From an uncultured Clostridium sp. (GTDB lineage: Bacteria; Bacillota; Clostridia; Lachnospirales; Lachnospiraceae): DNA of 17,711 nucleotides. Where the stretch lies: contig URUX01000034.1 in the NCBI GenBank assembly GCA_900551135.1, positions 1 to 17,711 on the forward strand, in the 5' to 3' direction. A model generated the notes under the pieces. That model saw nothing but the letters and a program-made list of their open reading frames with translations, did no database searches and had not been told where the DNA came from. Made by a program: the position numbers and the translations under genes. Shown in pieces: positions 1-7,100 of the stretch; the first letter of the stretch is position 1, and each line of letters starts with the position of its first letter.

Positions 1-28
1 TTTTGCTAATGTTAACTAAATGACATTG

Positions 29-70
29 GTTCAGTTATGCATCTTCGCATGGCTGAACTGTTACTATTTA
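29..70 (+). terminator. Hairpin, possible terminator of an upstream gene
   Basis: A 12-bp stem pairs 29-40 with 47-58 around a six-base loop; two of the pairs are G-U wobbles, which fits an RNA hairpin better than a DNA operator. It is followed by a loosely T-rich stretch (59-70) rather than a clean T run. It lies upstream of the promoter at 104-133, so it cannot be a leader structure of the ABC importer transcript. The likeliest role is a weak intrinsic terminator for a gene left of the window. The poor T tract keeps confidence low. Confidence 0.4.
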
Positions 71-82
71 TAAGACAAAAGG

Positions 83-101
83 GAAAATTTTTGTAATTTT
101 C
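83..101. promoter_or_regulatory. Perfect inverted repeat upstream of importer promoter
   Basis: GAAAATT (83-89) and AATTTTC (95-101) are exact reverse complements separated by five bases. The dyad ends two bases before the -35 hexamer at 104-109, a typical place for a regulator to act on this promoter. It resembles the AT-rich core of CodY sites, but an alignment to the CodY consensus has about five mismatches, so I do not name the regulator. The region is AT-rich, so a chance occurrence is possible. Confidence 0.4.
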
Positions 102-103
102 TC

Positions 104-133
104 TTTACAACTAATACTTTAGTGTGCTACTAT
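104..133 (+). promoter_or_regulatory. Sigma-A type promoter of amino acid ABC importer
   Basis: TTTACA (104-109) serves as the -35 and TACTAT (128-133) as the -10, with an 18-base spacer. A TG at 125-126 gives an extended -10 (TGcTACTAT). Transcription would begin near 140, leaving a leader of only about 40 bases before the start codon at 179, so there is no room for a T-box or riboswitch. Confidence 0.7.
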
Positions 134-178
134 AGTAACACGTTAGCAAAACGGCTGAATAGTGAGGAGGATTTAATT

Positions 179-1096
179 ATGAAGAAAAGAATGGTAAGCG
201 TGATGATGGCGGCAGTAATGGGGTTATCTTTAGCAGGATGCGGTTCAAAGGATACAGCAGCCCCAGCTGATACCCAGACCCAGGCAGCTGAGACAGAAAA
301 AAAGACAGATGCCCAGACAGAAGAGACTACGGCAGCAGAATCCGAGGAAGGCGCAGCGGAAGCGGAAAAGACGGATGCAGCAGAGGCAGTTCCGGAAGAG
401 GGCGGCACTTTGATTGTTGGATTTGACCAGGACTTTCCTCCTATGGGTTTTTTAGGGGATGACGGAGAGTATACTGGTTTTGATTTGGAACTGGCAGAGG
501 AAGTAGCAAAGCGTCTGGGATTAACGTATCAGCCGCAGCCAATTGCCTGGGATGCAAAGGACATGGAACTGGAGACAGGAAACATTGACTGTATCTGGAA
601 TGGTTTTACCATGAATGGCAGAGAAGACAATTATACCTGGTCAGAGCCTTATATGGATAACAGCCAGATTTTTGTGGTAGCTCCGGACTCCGGAATTAAA
701 ACGCTGGCAGATTTGACAGACAAGGTAGTAGAAGTCCAGGTAGACTCTTCCGCACAGGCTGCACTGGCAGAGATGCCGGAACTGGCAGACACGTTTAAGG
801 ATTTAGTTGTGACTCCGGATTATAATACGGCATTTATGGATTTGGAGCAGGGGGCAGTAGATGCCATTGCTATGGACGTGACGGTAGCCGGATATATGAT
901 TCAGGAGAGACAGTCTGATTTTGTGATTTTAGATGAAGCCATTGCTTCTGAAGTTTACGCAATCGGATTTAAAAAGGGAAATACAGAACTTCGCGATAAA
1001 GTGCAGGGAGCGTTGGAGGAAATGGCAGTTGACGGCACATTGACAGCAGTTTCTGAAAAGTGGTTTGGAAAGGACGTAACCACAGTTACGAAGTAA
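179..1096 (+). CDS. Amino acid ABC transporter substrate-binding lipoprotein
   Basis: This is the extracytoplasmic solute-binding protein of a polar amino acid importer (SBP_bac_3 family, periplasmic-binding-protein type 2 fold), which hands substrate to the permease encoded next. The chosen start is the ATG at 179, preceded by AGGAGG at 165-170; an in-frame GTG at 122 lies inside the promoter and is rejected. The 305-residue product starts with MKKR and a hydrophobic segment, and has a lipobox LAGC with the lipidated cysteine at residue 21. Residues 22-75 form a low-complexity Ala/Glu/Thr/Asp linker, presumably a flexible tether through the wall. The binding domain begins near residue 77 (GTLIVGFDQDFPPM) and contains the family motifs YTGFDLELAEEVAKRLG and GNIDCIWNGFTMNGRE. 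The substrate cannot be read from sequence; polar or sulphur amino acids are likely for this subfamily. Confidence 0.93.
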   Translation: MKKRMVSVMMAAVMGLSLAGCGSKDTAAPADTQTQAAETEKKTDAQTEETTAAESEEGAAEAEKTDAAEAVPEEGGTLIVGFDQDFPPMGFLGDDGEYTGFDLELAEEVAKRLGLTYQPQPIAWDAKDMELETGNIDCIWNGFTMNGREDNYTWSEPYMDNSQIFVVAPDSGIKTLADLTDKVVEVQVDSSAQAALAEMPELADTFKDLVVTPDYNTAFMDLEQGAVDAIAMDVTVAGYMIQERQSDFVILDEAIASEVYAIGFKKGNTELRDKVQGALEEMAVDGTLTAVSEKWFGKDVTTVTK

Positions 1097-1109
1097 TAGG
1101 AGCAAAATT

Positions 1110-1757
1110 ATGAGCATCAGCCAGATGATTGAACAATTAATTGGAGGAATGGGAGTCAGTATTCAGATCTTTGTGGTAACCCTGGTGTTTTCGCTGCCTC
1201 TGGGACTGATCGTTTCCTTTGGAAGAATGTCAAAAAACCCGATTGTACGAAATCTGACAAAGGGGTACATATCCATTATGAGGGGCACTCCTTTGATGCT
1301 CCAGCTAATGGTAGTTTACTTTGGTCCCTTTTACCTCTTTGGCATAAAGATTGGAAACAGCTATCGGCTTTGGGCGGTATTTATCGGATTTGTTATTAAT
1401 TATGCTGCCTATTTTGCAGAGATTTACCGGAGCGGAATCCAGTCTATGCCAGCCGGACAATACGAAGCTGCACAGATTTTAGGTTACAGCCGCAGCCAGA
1501 CGTTTTTTAAGATTATTCTGCCTCAGGTAATTAAGAGGATTCTGCCATCTGTTACAAATGAGATTATTACATTGGTAAAAGATACGTCCCTGGCATTTAC
1601 ATTAAGTGTCATGGAAATGTTTACAGTGGCCAAGGCGCTGGCGGCAAAGGGAACTATGATGCCATTTGTGGCCGCGGGAATTTTCTACTATGTATTTAAC
1701 CTGATTGTGGCAGTAATCATGGAATATGTTGAAAAGAAAATGGATTATTATCGCTAG
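1110..1757 (+). CDS. Amino acid ABC transporter permease (HisM family)
   Basis: This is the membrane subunit of the importer, 215 residues, the normal length for His/Glu/Gln/Arg/opine-type permeases. Hydrophobic spans are visible around residues 14-36, 55-77, 86-108, 150-170 and 185-207. The MRGTPLMLQL segment near residue 57 and the EAA loop (EIYRSGIQSMPAGQYEAAQILG region, about residues 104-125), which docks on the ATPase, are both classical. The start ATG at 1110 has AGGAG at 1098-1102. It follows the binding-protein gene by 13 bases and is co-transcribed with it. Only one permease gene is present, so the channel is probably a homodimer. Confidence 0.94.
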   Translation: MSISQMIEQLIGGMGVSIQIFVVTLVFSLPLGLIVSFGRMSKNPIVRNLTKGYISIMRGTPLMLQLMVVYFGPFYLFGIKIGNSYRLWAVFIGFVINYAAYFAEIYRSGIQSMPAGQYEAAQILGYSRSQTFFKIILPQVIKRILPSVTNEIITLVKDTSLAFTLSVMEMFTVAKALAAKGTMMPFVAAGIFYYVFNLIVAVIMEYVEKKMDYYR

Positions 1758-1767
1758 GGAGGGGAAC

Positions 1768-2535
1768 ATGAGTATATTAACCATAAATCACATCGAAAAA
1801 TCCTTTGGAGATGTGCAGGTCTTAAAAGATATTTCCCTGGCGGTAGAAGATGGAGAAATCCTGTCCATTATCGGCCCGTCCGGTTCCGGAAAATCTACCC
1901 TTCTAAGGTGCGCCACTATGTTGGAGACTATGGATAAGGGTGAAATTTTATACCGGCAGACGAAGGCGGTCTGGGCAGATGAAAAGGGGAATATCCAATA
2001 CGCTCCAAAGAAAGAATTAAAAGAAATTCAGAGTCTGTATGGCCTGGTATTTCAAAATTTTAATTTATTTCCTCATTATTCGGTTATGAAAAATATTACG
2101 GATGCCCCTATCCATGTTCAGAAAAGGGACAGAAAAGAAGTGGAGTCGGAGGCCAGGGAACTGCTGAAAAAAATGGGGCTGGAGGATAAGGCAGACGCCT
2201 ATCCATGCCAGCTTTCAGGAGGCCAGTGCCAGCGTGTGGCAATCGCCAGGGCTCTGGCTCTGAATCCGCAGATTCTGTTTTTTGATGAACCAACTTCCGC
2301 TTTAGACCCAGAACTGACGGGTGAAGTATTGAAGGTTATCCGTTCGCTGGCAGATTTAAATATTGCCATGGTAATCGTAACGCATGAAATGGCATTTGCC
2401 AGGGATATTTCCGACCGGGTCATCTTTATGGCAGATGGCGTAATAGTCGAAGAAGGCACACCGGAGCAGGTGTTTGCATCCGACAATGAACGTACCCAAA
2501 ACTTCCTTGGAAGGTATGGGGAGATGCTAAAATAA
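1768..2535 (+). CDS. Amino acid ABC transporter ATP-binding protein
   Basis: This is the cytoplasmic ATPase that powers the importer (GlnQ/HisP-like), 255 residues from the ATG at 1768. That start is favoured by AGGGAGGGG at 1756-1764 and by the MSILTINHIEKSFG opening; an upstream in-frame ATG at 1726 would overlap the permease and add a 14-residue tail untypical of the family. Visible motifs are Walker A GPSGSGKST (36-44), Q-loop VFQNFNLFPHYS (Q96), signature LSGGQCQR (149-156), Walker B ILFFDEPTSALD (E174) and the H-loop VTHEMAFA (H206). The signature has Cys where the family usually has a second Gln (LSGGQQQR); the catalytic residues are intact. It is the last gene of the unit and is followed by a terminator. 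Confidence 0.95.
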   Translation: MSILTINHIEKSFGDVQVLKDISLAVEDGEILSIIGPSGSGKSTLLRCATMLETMDKGEILYRQTKAVWADEKGNIQYAPKKELKEIQSLYGLVFQNFNLFPHYSVMKNITDAPIHVQKRDRKEVESEARELLKKMGLEDKADAYPCQLSGGQCQRVAIARALALNPQILFFDEPTSALDPELTGEVLKVIRSLADLNIAMVIVTHEMAFARDISDRVIFMADGVIVEEGTPEQVFASDNERTQNFLGRYGEMLK

Positions 2536-2542
2536 AACAGGG

Positions 2543-2590
2543 AAAACCATTCTTGCAGAGACTCTATGTCAATCCAGGGATGGTTTTTTT
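2543..2590 (+). terminator. Intrinsic terminator of the ABC importer operon
   Basis: AAAACCAT followed by TCTTG (2543-2555) pairs with CAGGG followed by ATGGTTTT (2575-2587) in a 13-bp stem with two G-U pairs. The loop of about 19 bases contains a further small AGAG/CTCT pairing. The stem runs straight into a seven-T tract ending at 2590. It begins eight bases after the ATPase stop codon. Confidence 0.85.
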
Positions 2591-2648
2591 GTGCGTTTCT
2601 TTAGAAATTCTTTCGTTTTTCCTGTCGGCTGGCTTTAGAAATATAGGG

Positions 2649-2654
2649 TATACT
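2649..2654 (+). promoter_or_regulatory. Candidate -10 box before the small ORF
   Basis: TATACT at 2649-2654 is one mismatch from consensus and stands 38 bases before the ATG at 2687. No good -35 is visible at 16-18 bases upstream (best is TCGGCT, three of six). This could be an activated promoter serving the small ORF and perhaps the two-component genes. Confidence 0.35.
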
Positions 2655-2686
2655 GTAAGCACATCAGGGGAAGGGAGGAATGTGAA

Positions 2687-2887
2687 ATGGCTCAGGAAGC
2701 GGTACGTTGGACTGTATATGGAATTGTGGTGGTAACGGTATTTATTGTTTCCATGATTTTTACAGATACCTGTATTGACATGGTTCGGAGACAGAGAGAA
2801 AAAAGCCTGCACAGCAGGAGACATACGTGCTATACTAACTCGAAGAGACCCGATTCAGACAGGGGAGTACAGAGTGAGGAAGGATAG
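2687..2887 (+). CDS. Possible small membrane protein, unknown function
   Basis: The 66-residue product is not recognised. It has a good ribosome site (GGGAGG at 2673-2678, eight bases before the ATG), one clear hydrophobic span at about residues 8-26 (VYGIVVVTVFIVSMIF core), and then a basic, hydrophilic C-terminal half. Translation would place the C-terminus in the cytoplasm if the positive-inside rule holds (MVRRQREK follows the span). The gene lies between the importer terminator and the response regulator start at 2893, and a second promoter candidate sits inside its 3' part. A small regulatory or sensor-accessory protein is possible, but the C-terminal 25 residues look unconstrained, so the ORF could be shorter in function or a chance ORF. 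Confidence 0.45.
   Translation: MAQEAVRWTVYGIVVVTVFIVSMIFTDTCIDMVRRQREKSLHSRRHTCYTNSKRPDSDRGVQSEEG
2808..2836 (+). promoter_or_regulatory. Candidate extended -10 promoter of the two-component genes
   Basis: TGCACA (2808-2813, four of six to TTGACA) and TATACT (2831-2836) are separated by 17 bases, and a TG at 2828-2829 makes an extended -10. Transcription would start near 2843, giving a leader of about 50 bases before the ATG at 2893. A small inverted repeat, CCTGC-ACA-GCAGG (2806-2818), straddles the -35 and could be an operator. It overlaps the 3' end of the small ORF. Confidence 0.5.
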
Positions 2888-2892
2888 CAGAT

Positions 2893-3583
2893 ATGGAAGC
2901 AAATCGTATTTTATTGGTAGAAGATGATAAAGAAATCCGAGAAGGAGTTGAAATCTTTTTAAAAAGCCAGAATTACATTGTATTTCAGGCAGCAGACGGC
3001 GTGGAGGGTCTGGAGATTTTAGAAAAAGAAGAGATCCATCTGGCGATTGTAGACGTAATGATGCCCAGAATGGACGGCATTACCATGGTAGTCCGGTTAA
3101 GAGAAAAATGGGACATTCCAGTGATTTTTCTATCTGCCAAATCGGAAGAAGTGGATAAAATTATGGGATTAAATATGGGGGCCGTTTACTCCTATGGAAC
3201 TGTTGGCCAGAGTCGGTTCCCAGCTTCGCCGCTATAAGCGGTTTATGGAACGCTTGGAGAAGAAGGAGCCGGAAAATGCCAGAGTTTACCGCATTGGCGG
3301 CCTGGAGGTTAATGAGGAAACGGTGGAAGTAATCGCAGACGGAAGTCCGGTTCGGCTGACGCCTATGGAATTTAAAATTTTATTACTGTTAATCAAAAAT
3401 CCTGGACGGGTTTTCTCAGCAGAGGAAATTTATGAACGGGTGTGGAATGAACGGGCAGTCAATACCGATACGGTTATGGTTCATGTCCGCAACATTCGGG
3501 AAAAAATAGAGATTAACCCAAAGGAACCAAAATATTTAAAGGTGGTGTGGGGAGTTGGATACAAGATTGAAAAACAGGCATAG
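2893..3583 (+). pseudogene. OmpR-family response regulator broken by internal deletion/frameshift
   Basis: This would be the DNA-binding partner of the kinase downstream. The first part (2893-3184, AGGAAGG ribosome site at 2878-2884) encodes a receiver domain with acidic pair D11-D12, phospho-acceptor D54 (IVDVMMPRMDG) and S81. After MGLNMGA (residue 97, GCC at 3181-3183) the frame continues into unrelated residues and stops at 3237. The expected continuation FTPMELLARV is present but begins at 3185 in another frame, so the segment DDYVTKP (21 bases) is represented by a single base, consistent with a 20-base deletion. The lost part includes the conserved receiver lysine. The rest, to 3583, is a full winged-helix Trans_reg_C domain. 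An ATG at 3194 could in principle restart translation and give a free 129-residue DNA-binding module, with a G run at 3177-3181 as a poor ribosome site. A true mutation or an assembly error are both possible. Confidence 0.85.
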
Positions 3584-5840
3584 ATTAGGAATTTTTTTAG
3601 CATGGCTTCTGGTCATTGCAGCGGCGGCAGGAATGGTAAGCGCATACCCGTACATTTGGGAACGGGCCGCCAGTTGGAAAGCCCAGCGGGAAAGCTATGA
3701 AACAGAAACAATGAATCAAAACAGGGTGGAAAACCTGGCGGTTCTGACTCAGAATGGCGGCTATGCTATGTGGATGGAAGAAGTCCAGAATAATTCAGGG
3801 AAAAAGCTTCGCCCTTCCCAGGTATTTGTACCAGAACTGGAAGGCCTTCTGGAAAAAGGGAGGCAGAATGAGGCGGCGTATTCTGAGGCGGATTCAGCAG
3901 AGACAGAAGATATACAGGAAGGAAATGTTCCTGGTACGGAATATCTGGAAGAAGTACGCAGATGTGTTGATGAGATCGGCGCAGACTGGAACGATGCCCT
4001 GCAGACCCTTGGAGGGCCTGATAACGTCCGCACAACCGATGAGGCAGGTAAGGTGCTGTCAAAGGGAAACTCCGGTTCTGGTACAGAGGACAGCGTTTGG
4101 GTCAAAGTAAAGTTTGATAATATGGGAAGAACTTCATTTGACGGCGCCAGGGGAAATCAGGAGGCAGTTGATCTGCTGGAAACCTATCAATACAGCTTTT
4201 CCGAAAGCTATGGGGGACAGGACCCTCTGGCAGCCCAGTTTGGGGCAGATTATGTATATGATGGGATTTCTTTTTCAGGCCCTGTCAACCGAACCTATGA
4301 GTTTGAAGTTCACAAAGAAATGATTTTGGGTACTCCTGAGGAAAACGGAGCCCAGTTGGATTTTCATGACCTGGGAAACAGCGGCGTATATTTAATCATT
4401 TGGACGGGTCTGGCTTTGATTTTAGTAGCTGCTGCCTGGCTGCTGCCGCTCCTTCCAATAGTGGATTTGGGAACGGGAACCATCAGTAAAGCGCCCCTCG
4501 CCCTTGTAGGAGCAGTTTTATTCGGAGATGCATTTGTAGTCTTATGCGGCGGGGCACTGGCAGCCGTGACCATAAGCGGAGAGTTGGGAAATATTCTGAA
4601 CATGATCCTGGGGCTTAGCGTGAGTTCAGAACTGGCGGGCTTTATTAACGGCCTTTACTGGGCGGCAACCTTTGGAGTGGTATTTTGGGCGGCTCTATGT
4701 TTAAGAAGTGTGTTTACCCTGGGGCTGGTGCGGTATGTAAAGGAACGGACCGTTACAGGATGGTGCTGCAGATGGCTGGTTAGATGCTGCCGTTTCGTAA
4801 AGAAATGCTGCACACGGTTCTTAGAGTCCATTATCCAGACAGACTGGCAGGAACATTCCAACAAAATCATTCTGAAAATCGTGATTGCCAACTTTGTCAT
4901 TTTAACCGCAATCTGCTGTCTGTGGTTTTTCGGAGTTTTCGCCCTGATTGTGTATTCTCTGGTTTTGTTTGTAATCTTAAAGAAATACTGGGAAAAGGCT
5001 TATCAAAAGTATCAGGTGCTTTTATCAGCTATTAATGAGATGGCAGATGGAAATCTGGATATAACGATTGAGGAAGATTTGGGAATTTTTGCTCCGTTTT
5101 ACAGTCAGCTTCTCCGGATTCAGGACGGATTTAAGAAAGCAGTTCAGGAAGAAGTCAAGAGCCAGAGAATGAAAACAGAGTTGGTGACCAACGTATCCCA
5201 TGATTTGAAGACGCCGCTGACTGCCATTATTACGTATGTAAATCTGCTGAAGAAAGAAGATATTACGGATGAAGAACGCAGCCATTACATTCAGGTGTTA
5301 GAGGGAAAGTCTATGAGACTGAAAGCTTTAATTGAGGATTTATTTGAGGTAAGCAAGGCTAACAGCGGAGTTACTCCGGTGAATCTGGTAGAAGTGGATA
5401 TTGTCAGCCTGCTGAAACAGGTAAGACTGGAATTAAGCGACCGCATAGAAGCGTCGGGAGTGGAATTCCGCTGGCATTTACCAGAAGAAAAAGTAAATTT
5501 AATGCTGGACAGCCAGAAGACCTATCGGGTATTTGAAAACCTTCTGGTAAATATTATCAAATATGCGCTGCCGGGAACGCGGGCTTACGTGGATATGCAG
5601 GTGGAACAGGGAAATTCCGGACATCAGAAAGTGGTTATTACTATGAAAAATATCTCTGCTGCAGAACTGAACGTATCTCCAAATGAACTGGCAGAACGGT
5701 TTGTCAGGGGAGATGCTTCCCGCAATACTGAAGGGTCTGGACTGGGGCTTGCAATTGCAAAAAGTTTTGTAGAACTTCAGGGAGGAAAAATGGATATAGA
5801 GGTAGAAGCCGATTTATTTAAAGTGACCATTCGGTGGTAA
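3555..5840 (+). CDS. Multi-pass sensor histidine kinase
   Basis: This is a membrane kinase that would phosphorylate the adjacent response regulator. It overlaps the end of that gene and starts at a TTG, either 3555 or 3567; the latter gives MKNRHRLG and a better distance from GGGGAG at 3549-3554. Numbering here is from 3555. Membrane spans are at about 11-30, 278-301, 313-340, 365-390, 438-457 and 459-477, with a roughly 245-residue extracytoplasmic region (31-277) of unrecognised fold. Residues 480-540 form a helical linker, HAMP-like in position. The dimerisation and phospho-acceptor motif VSHDLKTPLTAI has H549. The N-box is NLLVNIIKY (N662, N666), followed by ERFVRGD and the GSGLGLAIA glycine box. 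A canonical DxGxG box is not seen, as in a known group of Firmicutes kinases with KNIS...L.ERFVRGD. Three CC pairs (404-405, 411-412, 418-419) lie in the basic loop between spans 4 and 5. Confidence 0.9.
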   Translation: MDTRLKNRHRLGIFLAWLLVIAAAAGMVSAYPYIWERAASWKAQRESYETETMNQNRVENLAVLTQNGGYAMWMEEVQNNSGKKLRPSQVFVPELEGLLEKGRQNEAAYSEADSAETEDIQEGNVPGTEYLEEVRRCVDEIGADWNDALQTLGGPDNVRTTDEAGKVLSKGNSGSGTEDSVWVKVKFDNMGRTSFDGARGNQEAVDLLETYQYSFSESYGGQDPLAAQFGADYVYDGISFSGPVNRTYEFEVHKEMILGTPEENGAQLDFHDLGNSGVYLIIWTGLALILVAAAWLLPLLPIVDLGTGTISKAPLALVGAVLFGDAFVVLCGGALAAVTISGELGNILNMILGLSVSSELAGFINGLYWAATFGVVFWAALCLRSVFTLGLVRYVKERTVTGWCCRWLVRCCRFVKKCCTRFLESIIQTDWQEHSNKIILKIVIANFVILTAICCLWFFGVFALIVYSLVLFVILKKYWEKAYQKYQVLLSAINEMADGNLDITIEEDLGIFAPFYSQLLRIQDGFKKAVQEEVKSQRMKTELVTNVSHDLKTPLTAIITYVNLLKKEDITDEERSHYIQVLEGKSMRLKALIEDLFEVSKANSGVTPVNLVEVDIVSLLKQVRLELSDRIEASGVEFRWHLPEEKVNLMLDSQKTYRVFENLLVNIIKYALPGTRAYVDMQVEQGNSGHQKVVITMKNISAAELNVSPNELAERFVRGDASRNTEGSGLGLAIAKSFVELQGGKMDIEVEADLFKVTIRW

Positions 5841-5846
5841 TAATAG

Positions 5847-5896
5847 AAAGGTTCTTACAGCATGCAGAAGTATGGCTGGCTGTAAGAACCTTTTTT
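5847..5896 (+). terminator. Strong intrinsic terminator after the histidine kinase
   Basis: A perfect 12-bp stem pairs 5850-5861 (GGTTCTTACAGC) with 5879-5890 and is extended by three A-T pairs at its base. The loop is 17 bases and six T residues follow at 5891-5896. It starts seven bases after the kinase stop codon and separates the sensor unit from the polysaccharide locus. Confidence 0.93.
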
Positions 5897-5928
5897 CGTG
5901 GTGCTTTTTGAGGATTACAGGGCAACCG

Positions 5929-5957
5929 TTTACTTTCCGGAAAAAGTATAGTACAAT
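5929..5957 (+). promoter_or_regulatory. Promoter of the polysaccharide operon, with palindrome in the spacer
   Basis: TTTACT (5929-5934) and TACAAT (5952-5957) are separated by exactly 17 bases. An overlapping alternative -10 (TATAGT) lies at 5947-5952. The ten-base palindrome TTTCCGGAAA at 5934-5943 sits in the spacer, where a bound repressor would block polymerase. Transcription would start near 5964, about 36 bases before the glf start codon. Confidence 0.65.
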
Positions 5958-5999
5958 GAAGAACAATGATAAGAGATTACAATGGAGGTAGTATACCCT

Positions 6000-7100
6000 A
6001 TGAAACCATATGATTACGTACTGGTAGGAAGCGGTTTGTATTCGGCTGTTTTTGCTTATCTGGCAGTTCAAAAGGGAAAGAAGTGTCTGGTAGTGGAAAA
6101 ACGGAATCATACAGGAGGCAATGTGTACTGTGAGGATGTGGAGGGGATTCATGTCCATAAGTACGGAGCCCATATTTTTCATACCAGCAATAAAAAGGTC
6201 TGGGAATTTGTAAACAGTCTGGCAGAATTTAACCGATATACCAACAGCCCTGTGGCAAATTATAAGGGCGAAATGTATAATATGCCGTTTAATATGAACA
6301 CCTTCAGCAAAATGTGGGGAGTGTGCACCCCTGCACAGGCAAAGGCGAAAATTGAAGAACAGAGAGCCAGGGTTACCGGAGAACCGAAAAATCTGGAAGA
6401 ACAGGCCATCAGTCTGGTAGGGACGGATATTTACCAGAAGCTGATTAAAGGTTATACAGAAAAACAGTGGGGACGGGACTGTAAGGATCTGCCATCCTTT
6501 ATCATTAAGCGGCTTCCGGTCCGCTATACCTATGACAATAATTATTTTAATGATTTATACCAGGGGATTCCCATTGGCGGATACAATGTGATTATTGATA
6601 AACTGTTGGAAGGCTGCGACGTAGAGACCGGAGCAGACTACCTGGAACAGAAAGAACATTACGATTCTCTGGGGGAGAAGATTATCTATACAGGCCCGAT
6701 TGATGTGTATTATGGCTATCAGTTTGGAAAGCTGGAATACCGCAGTCTGAGATTTGAAACGGAAGTGCTGGACGAGGAAAATCATCAGGGTGTGGCAGTG
6801 GTCAATTATACAGACAGGGAAACCCCTTATACCCGTATCATTGAACATAAGCATTTTGAATTTGGAACTCAGCCCAAAACGGTAATCACGAAGGAATATC
6901 CGGTTACCTGGAGTGAAGGCATGGAGCCTTATTATCCGGTAAATGATGAAAAAAATCAGGCCTTATATCAGAAGTATGCAGCCCTGGCAGCCAAAGAGGA
7001 TAGGGTAATATTTGGAGGCCGTTTGGGAGAGTACAAGTATTACGACATGGACAAGGTAATTGAGTCCGCCATGAGGAAGGCAGAGGAAGAACTTGCATGA
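6000..7100 (+). CDS. glf: UDP-galactopyranose mutase
   Basis: This flavoenzyme interconverts UDP-galactopyranose and UDP-galactofuranose in the cytoplasm, supplying Galf for surface glycans. The start at 6000 (MKPYDYVLVG) is chosen because GGAGG at 5984-5988 precedes it; an earlier in-frame ATG at 5982 is itself part of the ribosome site. The 366-residue length equals that of bacterial Glf proteins. Visible features are the N-terminal Rossmann FAD motif (VLVGSGLYSAVFA, residues 7-19), VVEKRNHTGGN at the end of the second strand, and the highly conserved HKYGAHIFHTS stretch (about 53-63). Also seen are the family segments GYTEKQWG, PIGGYN and, near the C-terminus, VIFGGRLGEYKYYDMD. It is the first gene of the operon, and the next gene overlaps it by ATGA. 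Confidence 0.95.
   Translation: MKPYDYVLVGSGLYSAVFAYLAVQKGKKCLVVEKRNHTGGNVYCEDVEGIHVHKYGAHIFHTSNKKVWEFVNSLAEFNRYTNSPVANYKGEMYNMPFNMNTFSKMWGVCTPAQAKAKIEEQRARVTGEPKNLEEQAISLVGTDIYQKLIKGYTEKQWGRDCKDLPSFIIKRLPVRYTYDNNYFNDLYQGIPIGGYNVIIDKLLEGCDVETGADYLEQKEHYDSLGEKIIYTGPIDVYYGYQFGKLEYRSLRFETEVLDEENHQGVAVVNYTDRETPYTRIIEHKHFEFGTQPKTVITKEYPVTWSEGMEPYYPVNDEKNQALYQKYAALAAKEDRVIFGGRLGEYKYYDMDKVIESAMRKAEEELA

Noticed and set aside
86..101. CodY box upstream of the amino acid importer
   Set aside because: The stretch shares AT content and symmetry with the CodY consensus but has about five mismatches in fifteen, so naming CodY is not justified. The dyad itself is kept as a feature.
122..178. In-frame GTG upstream of the binding-protein gene, extending it by 19 residues
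   Set aside because: The codon lies within the spacer next to the -10 box and upstream of the predicted transcription start, has no ribosome site, and would put charged residues before a normal lipoprotein signal peptide.
134..178. T-box or other amino-acid riboswitch in the importer leader
   Set aside because: The predicted transcript start leaves only about 40 bases before the start codon, and no specifier or antiterminator structure is visible.
130..408. Open frame on the minus strand rich in Ser, Ala and Val
   Set aside because: It is the antisense shadow of the Ala/Glu/Thr linker of the lipoprotein; it has no ribosome site and no recognisable domain.
2197..2240. Defective ATPase because of the Cys in LSGGQCQR
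   Set aside because: Only a variable position of the signature differs; Walker A, Walker B glutamate, Q-loop and H-loop are all intact.
2770..2805. Perfect TTGACA at 2775-2780 as a -35 element
   Set aside because: No acceptable -10 lies 16-18 bases downstream; the stretch there is purine-rich.
3754..4110. Plus-strand open frame inside the kinase's extracytoplasmic region
   Set aside because: It overlaps the intact kinase frame throughout, is strongly Arg-rich from frame-shifted reading, and has no ribosome site.
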